This document shows positions 1 to 9,679 of a DNA stretch of 64,000 nucleotides, in pieces. This stretch comes from Corynebacterium freiburgense. GTDB taxonomy: Bacteria > Actinomycetota > Actinomycetes > Mycobacteriales > Mycobacteriaceae. The translations under genes and the position numbers were made by a program. The first letter of the stretch is position 1, and every line of letters begins with the position of its first letter. The DNA lies in assembly GCF_030408815.1 (NCBI RefSeq), contig NZ_CP047355.1:2418001-2482000 (forward strand). The letters run 5' to 3'. The notes beneath the pieces are model-generated. The model worked only from the letters and a program-made list of their open reading frames with translations. It was not told where the DNA came from and did no database searches.

Positions 1-423
1 TATGCCGCGGATTACTAGGTAGCTAAACCAGCCATAGATAAGCCCAGAGGCACCAATATGGTTTGTGCCTATCCCACCAAGCAGCCAGGTGCCCATGCCG
101 CCAATAACGGCGGTAATGCTTGTGACTTCCCAAAACACTCGTCTTCCGGAAAGCCCAATAAGAAAGACAAATACAACTCCAGGCATGGTATTGCCCATAA
201 TATGGGTCAAATTTGCGTGGAGCAGTGGGCTTGTGACGATTCCGGTTAGGGACGTGATATCCAGCGGGTGAATGCCATAGAATTTCATCCAGCCGCCGGT
301 TGCGGTGTCCAGAAAAAATACGGACCAGATTGCCACAACATAACCAATGGCAAGGCGAAAAGCGACGCCGAATCGCTGTTTCCCTTGGTTGATTGAGGTG
401 TGGGCTTCTGGAACAGATGTCAC
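1..423 (-). CDS. Rhomboid-family intramembrane serine protease (3' part outside window)
   Basis: Intramembrane serine protease that cleaves substrates within transmembrane segments. Reading in from the GTG at 423, the first 141 codons are visible before the window edge. They show a hydrophobic segment after a short charged N-terminus, the HANLTHIMGN motif typical of rhomboids, and the nucleophile motif GASG (Ser about residue 126) starting a membrane helix. The catalytic His would lie in the missing C-terminal part. The GTG start overlaps the TGA of the upstream peptidase gene (shared GTGA at 420-423), so translation is probably coupled. Substrates cannot be inferred. Confidence 0.88.
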   Translation of the reverse strand, partial: MTSVPEAHTSINQGKQRFGVAFRLAIGYVVAIWSVFFLDTATGGWMKFYGIHPLDITSLTGIVTSPLLHANLTHIMGNTMPGVVFVFLIGLSGRRVFWEVTSITAVIGGMGTWLLGGIGTNHIGASGLIYGWFSYLVIRGI

Positions 424-1364
424 TTGGGTGCCTCCATGGCGATATCTCGGTAGCTCGTTACACCGTAGCCGGATCTGGCAGCGGTCACGGCGTCGATAAT
501 AGCCATGTGCACAACTTCTGCGGCGGCGGTGGACAGTGCGACCATGTCATCGAGGGTAACGCCGTCAGCAGCGCCAGTGGATAGTGCAAATAAGGTGTCG
601 CCATCCAGTGGGGAATGCGCTGGGCGAATCGCGCGCGCCAATCCATCATGTCCGACCATTGCCAAACGTTTCGCCTGCTGCTTTGTTATCGGCGCATTCG
701 TTGCCACCACCCCAATTGTGGTGTTGAGTTTGGTTGCTAGGGGTTGTAGCGCCCGAAACGCCGCAACGTCCACAGGCGCAATGCCCGGCGCGCCCCACAA
801 TGTTCCATCGCGCGTATCGACGACCGCCCCCACCGGGTTCGCCACAATACCTGCGGCAACCACATACTTACCAACCTGCATACTTGCCTGCCCAAACCCG
901 CCACGGAGTGCGCCAGCTGTAGCACCACAACCAGCTCCAACGCTTCCCGAAGACATATCTGGCAAACCATCCAATGCCGCACACACTGCTGACTGTCCAT
1001 CGAGGGCGCTCGGACGATGATTCGAATCCCCCACAAGAAGATCGAAAATCACAGCGGCCGGAACAATAGGAACAATAATATCCCCAATAACCGGGAACCC
1101 AATACCGCGAGACTCCAATTCCCGCATTACACCATCGGCTGTTGCAAGCCCATACGCCGAACCACCAGAAAGCACGATTGCATGCACTTGCTGGACCGTA
1201 TTATGCGGCTCAAGCAAATCCGTTTCCCGAGTTCCGGGCCCACCACCTCGAACATCAACCGCGGCAGTCGCACCATCTGGTACGACCACCACCGAAACCC
1301 CAGTATCACCCAAACTTGTATGCCCAAGGTGCAGGCCGGGGACGTCGATAAGAACACCACTCAT
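420..1364 (-). CDS. P1 family peptidase (DmpA/NylC-like, S58)
   Basis: Self-cleaving N-terminal-nucleophile hydrolase of 314 residues. The DmpA/NylC family acts as aminopeptidase or amidase after autoproteolysis into two chains. Visible landmarks are the GGGPGTRETDLL region (about 40-51), the glycine-rich LSGGSAYGL loop (65-73), and LNTTIGVVATNAP, where family knowledge puts self-cleavage before a Thr (here Asn214/Thr215). The start ATG lies 2 bases from the DUF2017 stop and the end overlaps the rhomboid start, so the four minus-strand genes look like one operon. Physiological substrate unknown. Confidence 0.88.
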   Translation of the reverse strand: MSGVLIDVPGLHLGHTSLGDTGVSVVVVPDGATAAVDVRGGGPGTRETDLLEPHNTVQQVHAIVLSGGSAYGLATADGVMRELESRGIGFPVIGDIIVPIVPAAVIFDLLVGDSNHRPSALDGQSAVCAALDGLPDMSSGSVGAGCGATAGALRGGFGQASMQVGKYVVAAGIVANPVGAVVDTRDGTLWGAPGIAPVDVAAFRALQPLATKLNTTIGVVATNAPITKQQAKRLAMVGHDGLARAIRPAHSPLDGDTLFALSTGAADGVTLDDMVALSTAAAEVVHMAIIDAVTAARSGYGVTSYRDIAMEAPK

Positions 1365-1366
1365 AA

Positions 1367-1909
1367 CTACGGCCCCATCATGGCATTGAGTAACGACTCC
1401 TCATTGTAAGCGAGCCATTCCAAAATATTCTGTCGGTCCTGCTCCACTGCCTCACCACCGCGCAACTCACCGCTGGCAATAAACAATCGAATGTCATTAA
1501 GCCCATACAACCATGCACGAGCCTCTTGCTCATTCGCCTGCACCTGAACCCCACCATCAGGGCCCAAGGCATGCGAAATTACCTGCAGATTCTCTAGCTT
1601 TGCGCGGCAAATATCGTTTTCATGCAGGGAACGTAGGAGAGCATTATCCCCCTCGTATTCCTCATCACCCTCACGTTCGAAATCCGGCAAAAGGCGCGCA
1701 AGTGAAGGATCCCTCGGCGCCTCCCGATGCCCGCTCGGCATCCCTGTTAATTCCGCCAAATCATCCTTAGGAGCGCTCCGACAGCGATCAATCAAAGCCT
1801 CAGCCACAATCGCCGCATACTCGCCAAGGACCTCGCGCTCCATAGGATCAAACGTGGCAATATACTTTGCGGCCCGCATTAGGCCTTTCTTTTTCCGCCA
1901 ATTAGCCAT
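1367..1909 (-). CDS. DUF2017 family protein
   Basis: A 180-residue, mostly helical, soluble protein that starts MANWRKKKGLMRAAKYIATF and has no signal or membrane segment. It matches the actinobacterial DUF2017 family, which is typically encoded directly after clpS, as here. The gap to clpS upstream is about 20 bases and to the peptidase downstream 2 bases. No biochemical function is established. The constant linkage with clpS suggests a role linked to regulated proteolysis, which is inference from position only. Confidence 0.85.
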   Translation of the reverse strand: MANWRKKKGLMRAAKYIATFDPMEREVLGEYAAIVAEALIDRCRSAPKDDLAELTGMPSGHREAPRDPSLARLLPDFEREGDEEYEGDNALLRSLHENDICRAKLENLQVISHALGPDGGVQVQANEQEARAWLYGLNDIRLFIASGELRGGEAVEQDRQNILEWLAYNEESLLNAMMGP

Positions 1910-1930
1910 TCTTTACTATCCAGTTCTTTG

Positions 1931-2248
1931 CTATCCGGCCTGTTGCATAGTGGCCCAAAGACCAGCGACCTGCAGCTTTTTTACGTCTGCTTCCACTTTG
2001 TCACGCTCCCCAGAACTGACTGCTGCTTTCCCCTCAGTGTGGACCTGCATCATTAATTCATGGGCACGTTTCTTGTCATATCCTAAAACGGTATGGAAAA
2101 CATAAGCGACATAGCTCATTAAATTCACGGGATCATCCCAAACGATGCACATCCAAGGCAGGTTTTCGCTTGTAGCAACATCGACTTCGATCTGCTCATC
2201 AAGCTCCGGCATCGCCATTGGGGCGGACGGGGTACTCATCGCGTTCAT
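1931..2248 (-). CDS. clpS: ClpS adaptor for ATP-dependent Clp protease
   Basis: ClpS binds the N-domain of a ClpA/ClpC ATPase and delivers N-degron substrates to ClpP. The 105-residue product has a disordered acidic N-terminus (about 1-30) followed by the folded core: the WMCIVWDDPVNLMSYVAYVF segment carries the D-D-P-x-N motif that forms the N-end residue pocket, then KKRAHELMMQVHTEGKA. Length is normal for the family. A second in-frame ATG (residue 4) is also a possible start. It is the first gene of the minus-strand run and is divergent from pncB. Confidence 0.93.
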   Translation of the reverse strand: MNAMSTPSAPMAMPELDEQIEVDVATSENLPWMCIVWDDPVNLMSYVAYVFHTVLGYDKKRAHELMMQVHTEGKAAVSSGERDKVEADVKKLQVAGLWATMQQAG

Positions 2249-2315
2249 GTGGACTAGATTAGTGGCTTACTACAAATTATGCTGTGCACCACCGGGCTCA
2301 TGACAAACGTCTAGA

Positions 2316-3665
2316 ATGGAAGGCGTGAATAACGCCACACATGCATCATCTATTCCGCCAAATCGTTCGAGCGCATTTCTGACCGATAAATACGAACTCA
2401 CCATGCTGCAAGCCTCCCTTGCAGATGGCACAGCACACCGGCAATGTAGCTTCGAAGTCTTTGGCCGGCGTCTCCCTAATGAACGCCGCTACGGGGTTGT
2501 GGCCGGCACGGCACGCGTCCTGCGCGCCGTCCGAGATTTTGTATTCACCGACGAACAACTCGCCGACCTCGACTTTTTAGATGAGCGGACCCTAGAGTAC
2601 CTGCGTAACTACAAATTCCAAGGGCATATCGATGGCTACCGCGAAGGCGAACTCTACTTTCCGTACTCACCACTACTTACTATCCGCGGCACATTCGCTG
2701 AATGTGTGATCCTAGAAACCGTCATCCTTTCGATTATGAATTCGGACTCAGCGGTCGCTTCCGCTGCAGCCCGCATGGTAACCGCCGCCGACGGACGTCA
2801 TATCATTGAAATGGGCTCGCGACGCACGCATGAATACGCCGCCGTTACCGCCTCGCGCGCCGCCTACTTGGCAGGGTTCGACGCCACCTCCAACCTAGAA
2901 GCTGCCCATCGGTATGGCATCCCCGCCTCCGGGACCTCCGCACACTCATGGACACTGCTCCACGTCAATGAAGACGGCACCCCCAATGAAGAAGCCGCAT
3001 TCCGCAGCCAAATAGAAGCTCTTGGCGTAGAAACAACTCTCCTTGTAGATACCTATGACATTGCCCGTGGTGTTGAAACAGCAATTAAAGTAGCAGGCCC
3101 CGAACTTGGCGGCGTGCGTATCGACTCCGGCGACCTCGGTGTACTTACCCGCCAAGTACGCCAACAACTCGACTCCCTTGGTGCCCACAACACTAAAATC
3201 GTAGTCTCCAGCGACCTCGACGAATTTACTATTGCAGGACTCCGAGGCGACCCTGTCGACGTATTTGGCGTAGGCACCTCCGTAGTCACAGGTTCAGGCG
3301 CCCCAACCGCAGGCATGGTATACAAACTGGTCGAAGTAGACGGCATGCCTGTATCCAAGCGCTCCCGAAATAAAAAGAGTGTTGGTGGTGCAAAACGAGC
3401 CCTCCGCGCACACCGAAACTCCGGTACTGCAGTTGAAGAAATCGTGTATCCATTCCACGCTGAAAGCCCCAATATTGGCACCCTTAATGCCCACGAACTC
3501 ACCGTGCCTTTTATCCGCGACGGCGAAGCAGTTGAAGGCCTACCAACCCTGAAAGAATCCCGCGACTACCTGGCAAAACAACTTGTCACCCTACCGTGGG
3601 AAGGCTTGGCCCTATCACGCGACGAACCCGTTTTAAACACACGATTTGTTGGCTTTGAACAATAA
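2316..3665 (+). CDS. pncB: Nicotinate phosphoribosyltransferase
   Basis: Converts nicotinate and PRPP (with ATP) to nicotinate mononucleotide in the NAD salvage route. The 449-residue product has the family's N-terminal FLTDKYELTMLQASL segment, the MGSRRTHEYAA region (166-175), GTSAHSW (206-212) and the RIDSGDLG motif (268-275) that contacts the PRPP/nucleotide site. Length and motif order are those of the actinobacterial enzyme. The ATG at 2316 is used; a GTG at 2325 is an alternative. It is divergent from clpS with about 67 bases between starts. It complements nadE at 23.5 kb, which completes NAD from the deamido form. Confidence 0.95.
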   Translation: MEGVNNATHASSIPPNRSSAFLTDKYELTMLQASLADGTAHRQCSFEVFGRRLPNERRYGVVAGTARVLRAVRDFVFTDEQLADLDFLDERTLEYLRNYKFQGHIDGYREGELYFPYSPLLTIRGTFAECVILETVILSIMNSDSAVASAAARMVTAADGRHIIEMGSRRTHEYAAVTASRAAYLAGFDATSNLEAAHRYGIPASGTSAHSWTLLHVNEDGTPNEEAAFRSQIEALGVETTLLVDTYDIARGVETAIKVAGPELGGVRIDSGDLGVLTRQVRQQLDSLGAHNTKIVVSSDLDEFTIAGLRGDPVDVFGVGTSVVTGSGAPTAGMVYKLVEVDGMPVSKRSRNKKSVGGAKRALRAHRNSGTAVEEIVYPFHAESPNIGTLNAHELTVPFIRDGEAVEGLPTLKESRDYLAKQLVTLPWEGLALSRDEPVLNTRFVGFEQ

Positions 3666-3725
3666 CAATCTTTAGTACATGGCTTGGTGCCTTACATGCC
3701 TTTGGTGTTTTACCCCAGGCTAGTT

Positions 3726-4811
3726 TCAGCGTGTTTGGACTGGGGTACGCTTATCACGCTGAAACCCGGCCCACAGTGATACACAAAAACCACTTAGCCC
3801 AAGCACTAGCCACATAATCAGGGCAGACCCCGAAAAATCCCAGACCATTGGGATTGGCTTATTCGCATCCGCATATTCAAAACCAATGCCAAACGCGACG
3901 GCAAAGTAGACGAACGCGGCCGTTGCAAGTGTAAAGCACGCAGCAATAAATGTACGGCGCCAACGAGCCCCTTGGCTATAAAGCGCGGCGCCAACAATCA
4001 CCACTGTGATTGCAAGAGGCGCAGTGTACTGAGCCCAGAAGAAATTCCAAGACACAAAACCTAGAATGACCCACACCAAAAGCGTCATGCCTGCCCCTCG
4101 GTCCCCAACCAAAGCCGCGCACATTTCTTGCAGACGCCACGTACATCCACGCCTCAGCGCGGCTCGGGCAATACGGCGGCGCTCTTGCCTGGAAGATGCC
4201 TCGCTAAAGCACCTACCCCAAAAAATTACATCCGAACTGGCCATATTGAGCTCCGCCAAACGAAACCAGAAATACTCACTACCACGAAGTCCTGCCCGAG
4301 ATACGTCCCACGAAATAGACAAATACGCCATACCTAGCACGCAAACCACAAAACTCAATGGAACAAGCGAGAATATGATAGGCGAATCAAATAAAAAATG
4401 ATCCCCTGAAGGGGCGTAGAACAAAGGATTGGACACACTACTGCCAGCCAAAAAAGCCAACGCCATAACAAGACGCGGCACAATTGGATGGCTAAAACCA
4501 AGAAAAATACCCGCAAGAACTACCGGAATTAGCAACACAACTGTAAGCGGAAACAATGCCAGCGAAGCGATAGCAATCCACGCAACGAATCCCAAAAGGA
4601 TTCCACGCTCACCTAAAAGTACCCCACTAAAACCAAGAAACCCTGCACCTAATTTGGCCATTGCGCCTTTGGGCGATAAACCCCCCTCCTCGGCCTTTGA
4701 GTCAACTACAAAATTTTCTGGCACTATCTCTGAAATTTCTAACACCTCATTGCTTAACCCAGCACACTCTGACGGAATCTCCACATTCCGCCCACACACC
4801 AACCTAAACAA
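3726..4811 (-). CDS. Multi-spanning membrane protein, unrecognised family
   Basis: 361 residues. A roughly 50-residue hydrophilic, acidic N-terminus is followed by about eight strongly hydrophobic stretches (for example GILLGFVAWIAIASLALFPL, then further pairs towards the C-terminus) separated by a basic loop containing RQERRRIARAALRR. No catalytic motif or transporter signature is apparent. Convergent with pncB; nothing else lies in its transcription unit. The exact start is uncertain: the N-terminal 40 residues are not hydrophobic, and a later Met (MAKLG) is also plausible. Function unknown. Confidence 0.7.
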   Translation of the reverse strand: MFRLVCGRNVEIPSECAGLSNEVLEISEIVPENFVVDSKAEEGGLSPKGAMAKLGAGFLGFSGVLLGERGILLGFVAWIAIASLALFPLTVVLLIPVVLAGIFLGFSHPIVPRLVMALAFLAGSSVSNPLFYAPSGDHFLFDSPIIFSLVPLSFVVCVLGMAYLSISWDVSRAGLRGSEYFWFRLAELNMASSDVIFWGRCFSEASSRQERRRIARAALRRGCTWRLQEMCAALVGDRGAGMTLLVWVILGFVSWNFFWAQYTAPLAITVVIVGAALYSQGARWRRTFIAACFTLATAAFVYFAVAFGIGFEYADANKPIPMVWDFSGSALIMWLVLGLSGFCVSLWAGFQRDKRTPVQTR

Positions 4812-5412
4812 TATATTCTTTTAGCACTAGAGGAGAGTTGGGATTTAAGTGGTGGTGTAGCAGGTGGGCACCGCTTGGTATTAGGCACCGCTTGGTGCCG
4901 GAGCTGTAGAGCAGCCACCGAGTGCGCCGGGCAACCGGGCCACCGAGTGCGAGCCGCAAGAAAAGTGCAGGTCAACGGGCTGGGTGATACAAAAAGGGCA
5001 ACTTTTTCAAAAACTCCTCCCTTTTGTACCAATCGCCATTTTCTGACCTGCGGTTTTAGCCCGGCCAATGATACAAAAAGGGCAACTTTTTCAAAAACTC
5101 CTCCCTTTTATATCAAAAGCGAAGCTCGTAATATATTCCGCCACTCCTCCCGCCACTCCTTCCGCCACTCCGTGACAATTCACAACCAGGAAACTAAACA
5201 CAACGTAGGTAATCTTTCGTCATTGCGATACACCCTAGCCATTCCCCCTCACTGCCAACCTTTGCACCTCAGCGCATAGTGGTTTTATTTAGATGTTATC
5301 TGGCGCGCGGTTATTGCATCCCCACCCCCTTGCCCCTCTGGAAGGCACTTGTTACGCCCGAAGGTTCTACAATGTGTTAGCCGCTCCCCTGTTTGTTGTA
5401 GAAAGTCCGCCC
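4812..5412. other. Non-coding stretch with short repeats
   Basis: No convincing gene. The stretch contains a short duplicated CACCGCTTGGT (near 4870 and 4885), the two 45-bp repeats listed separately, and a run of CCGCCACTCC-type repeats around 5140-5170. An open frame on the plus strand across it reads the same peptide twice because the DNA is repeated, and is not taken as a gene. The promoter of the helicase gene must lie near its right end but I cannot place it firmly. Confidence 0.6.
4986..5114. repeat. Pair of 45-bp direct repeats, each an imperfect palindrome
   Basis: The copies are at 4986-5030 and 5070-5114. They are identical over about the first 40 bases and differ at the end (TTGTACC versus TATATC). 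Each begins GATACAAAAAGGG and ends with CCCTTTTGTA or CCCTTTTATA, so each can form a hairpin with a stem of about 10-12 bp. The first copy is also bracketed by CAGGTCA and TGACCTG. Nothing identifies them as a known mobile element. Confidence 0.8.
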
Positions 5413-7350
5413 ATGTCTGATCAGTCGCTCACGCCTTCAACTGAGGATCTACTCGCGGCAGCTGTCGAAAGTATTGGCGGGCAACCACGTGCTGGACAGC
5501 TTCGCATGGCGCAGGCAGTATCAACCGCACTGGATATCGAACGGCATTTGGCAGTTCAGGCTGGCACAGGTACTGGTAAATCGCTTGCGTATTTGGTTCC
5601 TGCAATTCGTTATGCTCAGGCGACGAATTCTACTGTGGTTGTTTCAACCGCAACGATTGCACTGCAGCGTCAGCTCGTCGATCGTGACCTCCCCCGGCTT
5701 GCCGACGCCCTGGAGCCACTGTTGGCACGCCGCCCAACGTTTGCCATTTTAAAAGGGCGTTCGAATTATCTTTGCCTTAATAAAATAAGTCATATTGACG
5801 ATGAGCCTGATGCGTTACTCGATGAATCTGAAATTTCTTGGCTTGGCCGAAATGTAAAGCGCCTTTACGAATGGTCACAGGAGACTGAAATTGGTGATCG
5901 GGATTCTTTAGAGCCGGGGGTTCCGGACCTCGCTTGGCGTCAAGTCAGTGTGACTGCAAAGGAATGTTTAGGGGCTCCGCGTTGCCCTCATGGTGAAGAG
6001 TGCTTTGCAGAGCTCGCCCGCAGGCAAGCCCAGGATGTGGATATTGTGGTGACTAATCATGCGCTTCTGGCTATTGATGCACTCGCCGATATCAATATCT
6101 TGCCAAAACACGATGTCGTTATCGTAGACGAAGCCCACGAACTTGATGGTCGGATTACTGCAGTAGCCACATCCGAAATAACCGCCAATTCTTTACAGTT
6201 ATCTGCAAAACGCGCAGCAAAACTGGGAGCCGATACTAAACTCACCGAGCTTGCCGAGGAATTCGGCCTATTGGTGAAACAACTTCCCAATGGCAGGTGG
6301 GAATATATGCCGGACGGTGTTACTGGCCCATTCACTGCCCTAAGGGATACGCTGTGGTCCTTAAAAGTTGATATAGGTCGCGTTCCCGAAGGCGAAGCAA
6401 CATCGGATCCAGAAAAACACGCTGAGCGGATTAATTTAGCCAATCACCTAATGGACCTCCATGAATCTTTTGTTCGCATCGAAGAAACTTTTGCGGAGCA
6501 CGACGCCGCCAAGCAGCGGGATGTGGTGTGGTTACATGACGGCACACTAAGCGTTGCGCCACTTTCAATCGCCGGGATTTTGCATACCCGACTATTTGAA
6601 GAGAAGACGGTTGTTTTAACGTCGGCGACACTCAATATCGGCGGAAATTTTCAGGCAATGGCTGCAAGTTGGGGATTACCGAAAGGCAGCTGGGACGCCC
6701 TCGATGTTGGGACGCCCTTCAATCCGGCGAAAAGCGGAATTTTATATATTCCTCGTCATTTACCTGATCCAGGGCGCGACGGCCTCCACCAAGAGACACT
6801 TGATGAAATCTTTGAACTCATAATGGCCGCCGGCGGACGAACACTTGGGCTCTTTTCATCGAGACGAGCCGCCGTACAAGCCGCCGACGAGATGCGAAGA
6901 CGTTTGCCATTTGACGTGCTATGTCAAGGCGACGATGCAACTGGCGCACTCGTCGAACGCTTTAGCAAAAATGAAAATACTTGCCTCTTTGGCACGCTGA
7001 GCCTTTGGCAGGGTGTTGACGTCCCCGGACGCTCCTGTTCACTGGTGATTATCGACCGAATACCTTTTCCAAGACCAGACGATCCATTGCTACAAGCAAG
7101 GAAAGAAGCCGCTGATGCTGAAGGCAGAAATGGCTTTATGGAAATTGCAGCAACTCATGCCGCCCTGCTTCTTGCGCAAGGAACCGGACGCCTATTGCGG
7201 TCAGTGACTGACCGCGGCGTTATTACGATCTTAGATCGTCGAATCCTAACCAAAAGATACGGAAACTTTTTACTTGCATCCATCCCAGCCTATTGGCGCA
7301 CTACCGATCCAGATGTAGTGCGAGGCGCTCTAAACCGGCTCGTTACCTAA
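5413..7350 (+). CDS. DinG/YoaA-type ATP-dependent DNA helicase
   Basis: Superfamily 2 helicase of the XPD/DinG type (645 residues from the ATG at 5413). Motifs in order: Walker A region QAGTGTGKSLAY, motif Ia VVSTATIALQRQL, cysteines in NYLCLNK and in ECLGAPRCPHGEECF that fit the Fe-S cluster of XPD-like helicases, the Walker B box VDEAHEL, VVLTSATL, LWQGVDVPG, and QGTGRLLRS. The open frame extends 40 codons further upstream, but the family's N-terminus (LLAAAVESIGGQPRAGQ) fits the start MSDQS. The next gene begins 2 bases after its stop, so the two are probably co-transcribed. Likely role: removal of R-loops or other structures during repair. Confidence 0.92.
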   Translation: MSDQSLTPSTEDLLAAAVESIGGQPRAGQLRMAQAVSTALDIERHLAVQAGTGTGKSLAYLVPAIRYAQATNSTVVVSTATIALQRQLVDRDLPRLADALEPLLARRPTFAILKGRSNYLCLNKISHIDDEPDALLDESEISWLGRNVKRLYEWSQETEIGDRDSLEPGVPDLAWRQVSVTAKECLGAPRCPHGEECFAELARRQAQDVDIVVTNHALLAIDALADINILPKHDVVIVDEAHELDGRITAVATSEITANSLQLSAKRAAKLGADTKLTELAEEFGLLVKQLPNGRWEYMPDGVTGPFTALRDTLWSLKVDIGRVPEGEATSDPEKHAERINLANHLMDLHESFVRIEETFAEHDAAKQRDVVWLHDGTLSVAPLSIAGILHTRLFEEKTVVLTSATLNIGGNFQAMAASWGLPKGSWDALDVGTPFNPAKSGILYIPRHLPDPGRDGLHQETLDEIFELIMAAGGRTLGLFSSRRAAVQAADEMRRRLPFDVLCQGDDATGALVERFSKNENTCLFGTLSLWQGVDVPGRSCSLVIIDRIPFPRPDDPLLQARKEAADAEGRNGFMEIAATHAALLLAQGTGRLLRSVTDRGVITILDRRILTKRYGNFLLASIPAYWRTTDPDVVRGALNRLVT

Positions 7351-7351
7351 T

Positions 7352-8761
7352 ATGAATATTCCAGATTGTTCACTTCCCGAACTGATTTTTGAGCGGACAC
7401 TCCCCCAGAGAATCGCCATACGCGATCCACGAAGAGATGTTCGATATTCCGAACTGGCATCCGAGGTTCGGCACATTGCTGCTGCACTTAAGGCTCGTGG
7501 CATAAAGCCAGGCGATGTGGTGGCATTACATCTACCCAATAGCGCCGATTACGCCACAGCCTTTCATGGAGCGCTAAGCTGTGGGGCCGTCGTCACGCCA
7601 ATTGCCACGTATGCAACCGAAGCCGATATTGCAACCCAATGCCAATTCACAAAAGCACAGCTGATAATCAACCCAAGCGATATGCCTGAACTGCGTGAAT
7701 TCCCCGAAGTCTGGGCTGGGGAGTACCCTGATGGGCAACAATTGGCGTGCCTGCCTATGAGCTCAGGAACCACCGGATTGCCCAAAGCTGTGAAACTCAC
7801 CCACCGAAACCTGGTGGCCAACACCTTGCAGTTTTCCCAGGTAGTGCCACTTAGAGGAGATGAAACCTGCCTGGCGGTCCTACCGCTAACACATATATAC
7901 GGGCTGACCGCACTAATGAATACTCCCCTATTCCTTGGGAGCCAGATTGTAGTTGACTCGTTTCAGGCTGATCGGTTTATAGAAACCCATGAAACTCACA
8001 AAATAAATGTCACTTTTATTGCACCGCCACTGGCGAGGCTGCTTGCCACGCACCCCAAAGTTGAATCGACGGATTTTTCTAGTCTTCGCACAATTGTTTC
8101 CGGCGCCGCGGCCCTTAATCCGCACATTGGAAAAATCGTAGAACAAAGAGTCGGTGCGAAAATCTACCAAGGGTACGGCATGAGCGAAGCCTCACCAGTG
8201 ACTCACATCGCACAAAGTACAAAAACACCGCTCGATTCCATCGGCTCACCTCTCCCGGACACTGAAGCGCGGATCGTTGATACCAAAACCCTGGAAGATA
8301 CTGAGTTAGAAGGTGAACTTTGGGTTCGCGGGCCACAAATTATGCAGGGGTACCTTCACAATTATCAGGCAACTGCGGCTACCATCACTGCCGATGGCTG
8401 GCTTCGTACAGGGGATTTAGCAATCCGAAACGATAATGAATTTTATATTGTTGATCGGATAAAAGATCTTATTCTCTCCCACGGATTTCAAGTTTCCCCA
8501 GCAAAACTGGAGAAAATACTTATGAACTGTCCAGAGGTGGAAGATTGCGCAGTAGTCCGCGGCTATGCACCAAATGGAGAAGAATGGCCAACCGCAGTAA
8601 TTGTTGGCACCGCTACACAAGATGAGGTAATGGAGTTCATCAATAAACGGGTAAATAGGTATGAACGCATCCGAGAAGTGCGCTATGTATCGGAAATTCC
8701 ACGCTCAGCTGCGGGTAAAACACTACGCAAAGACCTTGTACTTGATCGGCGCCCTAATTAA
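7352..8761 (+). CDS. AMP-forming acyl-CoA synthetase/ligase
   Basis: ANL-superfamily enzyme (469 residues) that activates a carboxylate as acyl-AMP and transfers it to CoA. Visible motifs are the P-loop-like MSSGTTGLPKAVKLTHRN, YGMSEASPVTH, GWLRTGDLA, the hinge DRIKDLILSHGFQVSP and the C-terminal RSAAGKTLRKDL with the catalytic Lys. It is slightly shorter than many 4-coumarate/fatty-acyl ligases because the region before the P-loop is compact. Substrate cannot be assigned. Adjacent downstream of the helicase gene; its 3' end overlaps the stop of the convergent YwiC-like gene by 4 bases. Confidence 0.9.
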   Translation: MNIPDCSLPELIFERTLPQRIAIRDPRRDVRYSELASEVRHIAAALKARGIKPGDVVALHLPNSADYATAFHGALSCGAVVTPIATYATEADIATQCQFTKAQLIINPSDMPELREFPEVWAGEYPDGQQLACLPMSSGTTGLPKAVKLTHRNLVANTLQFSQVVPLRGDETCLAVLPLTHIYGLTALMNTPLFLGSQIVVDSFQADRFIETHETHKINVTFIAPPLARLLATHPKVESTDFSSLRTIVSGAAALNPHIGKIVEQRVGAKIYQGYGMSEASPVTHIAQSTKTPLDSIGSPLPDTEARIVDTKTLEDTELEGELWVRGPQIMQGYLHNYQATAATITADGWLRTGDLAIRNDNEFYIVDRIKDLILSHGFQVSPAKLEKILMNCPEVEDCAVVRGYAPNGEEWPTAVIVGTATQDEVMEFINKRVNRYERIREVRYVSEIPRSAAGKTLRKDLVLDRRPN

Positions 8762-9516
8762 GCAACACTTACTGCAAAAACAATAGCGAGTAAAGCAGCG
8801 GTTGAAAACATCTCACCAATGCCTATATCCCGAGGTGACCAGGCACGCCTAGAACCTGCAGAATGCGGCACCCACCAGGCACGGAAAGCAAATAACGCAA
8901 AAATCACAATCCCCCACCACGGGGAAAGTTTTATAGCAAAAAGAATAGCCATAGCTATAACACAAAGAATGTGATACGCCACAGACCCAAAAAGCCAATG
9001 GGCATCCCCTTTTTTACGAATGAGAGTCTTTACATATGGAATTGTCCCGCAGAAATACATGGCCATAATCAAAGTGGGCACCCATACATCACGAGGATTA
9101 CCACCCGCAGCAAAGAACGCCACAGGAAGCATCGCGCAACTAGCCAGGACGGTGGAGATGCCAGAAAGAAGCGAGCGGGGACGGCGTCGATACGCTTCCC
9201 ACACAGCAACCGCAACCAGCGGACCAAAAACAAATGCGAACCAAAGGAGGGAGGGTTGCAACAATACAATTGCAAGGCTAAAGCAAGCAGATACCCCACC
9301 ATAGGCACCTAATGCAGGAACGTATCGACGCCGCCGCGGGCTGCGGACTTTCAAAAATAGCGACAGTGCGAAAAATGCAAAGTATCCACTCATCCATGCG
9401 ATAAACAGTGGGACTTGAATCCACGAAGGCCGCAGAATCACCCCTACAATAATCGGAACGAGTACCATGACCCAAGCGCCGTGCTGATCCGGCACCCAGC
9501 CATTCTTCTTTTTCAT
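8758..9516 (-). CDS. YwiC-like family membrane protein
   Basis: 252 residues beginning MKKKNGWVPDQHGAW. The WxPxQHGAWxM opening is the hallmark of YwiC-like proteins, which have about eight to nine membrane helices and no established function. Hydrophobic segments run throughout, with a basic loop (KVRSPRRRRYVP) after the second helix pair. A further in-frame Met lies 10 codons upstream, but MKKK directly before the family motif is the better start. In other Corynebacterium genomes this family is a stand-alone gene, as here. Confidence 0.87.
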   Translation of the reverse strand: MKKKNGWVPDQHGAWVMVLVPIIVGVILRPSWIQVPLFIAWMSGYFAFFALSLFLKVRSPRRRRYVPALGAYGGVSACFSLAIVLLQPSLLWFAFVFGPLVAVAVWEAYRRRPRSLLSGISTVLASCAMLPVAFFAAGGNPRDVWVPTLIMAMYFCGTIPYVKTLIRKKGDAHWLFGSVAYHILCVIAMAILFAIKLSPWWGIVIFALFAFRAWWVPHSAGSRRAWSPRDIGIGEMFSTAALLAIVFAVSVA

Positions 9517-9679
9517 AAAACACCGCCAAAACCGTAGAAATTCCACATTCTAGTGTAGCGCCCCCCTTAGTTGAACCTAATATCCGCACGTAAAACGCCA
9601 CACCAGAACCGACCCCAATTTGCCGGACTACACTATACGGGGTTTCGGACTGGCTTGACCTTTTGAAGAAGCTTTGCGG

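Noticed and set aside
4875..5279. 134-codon frame containing the same peptide twice
   Set aside because: Produced by the twin 45-bp repeats; no ribosome site and no family resemblance.
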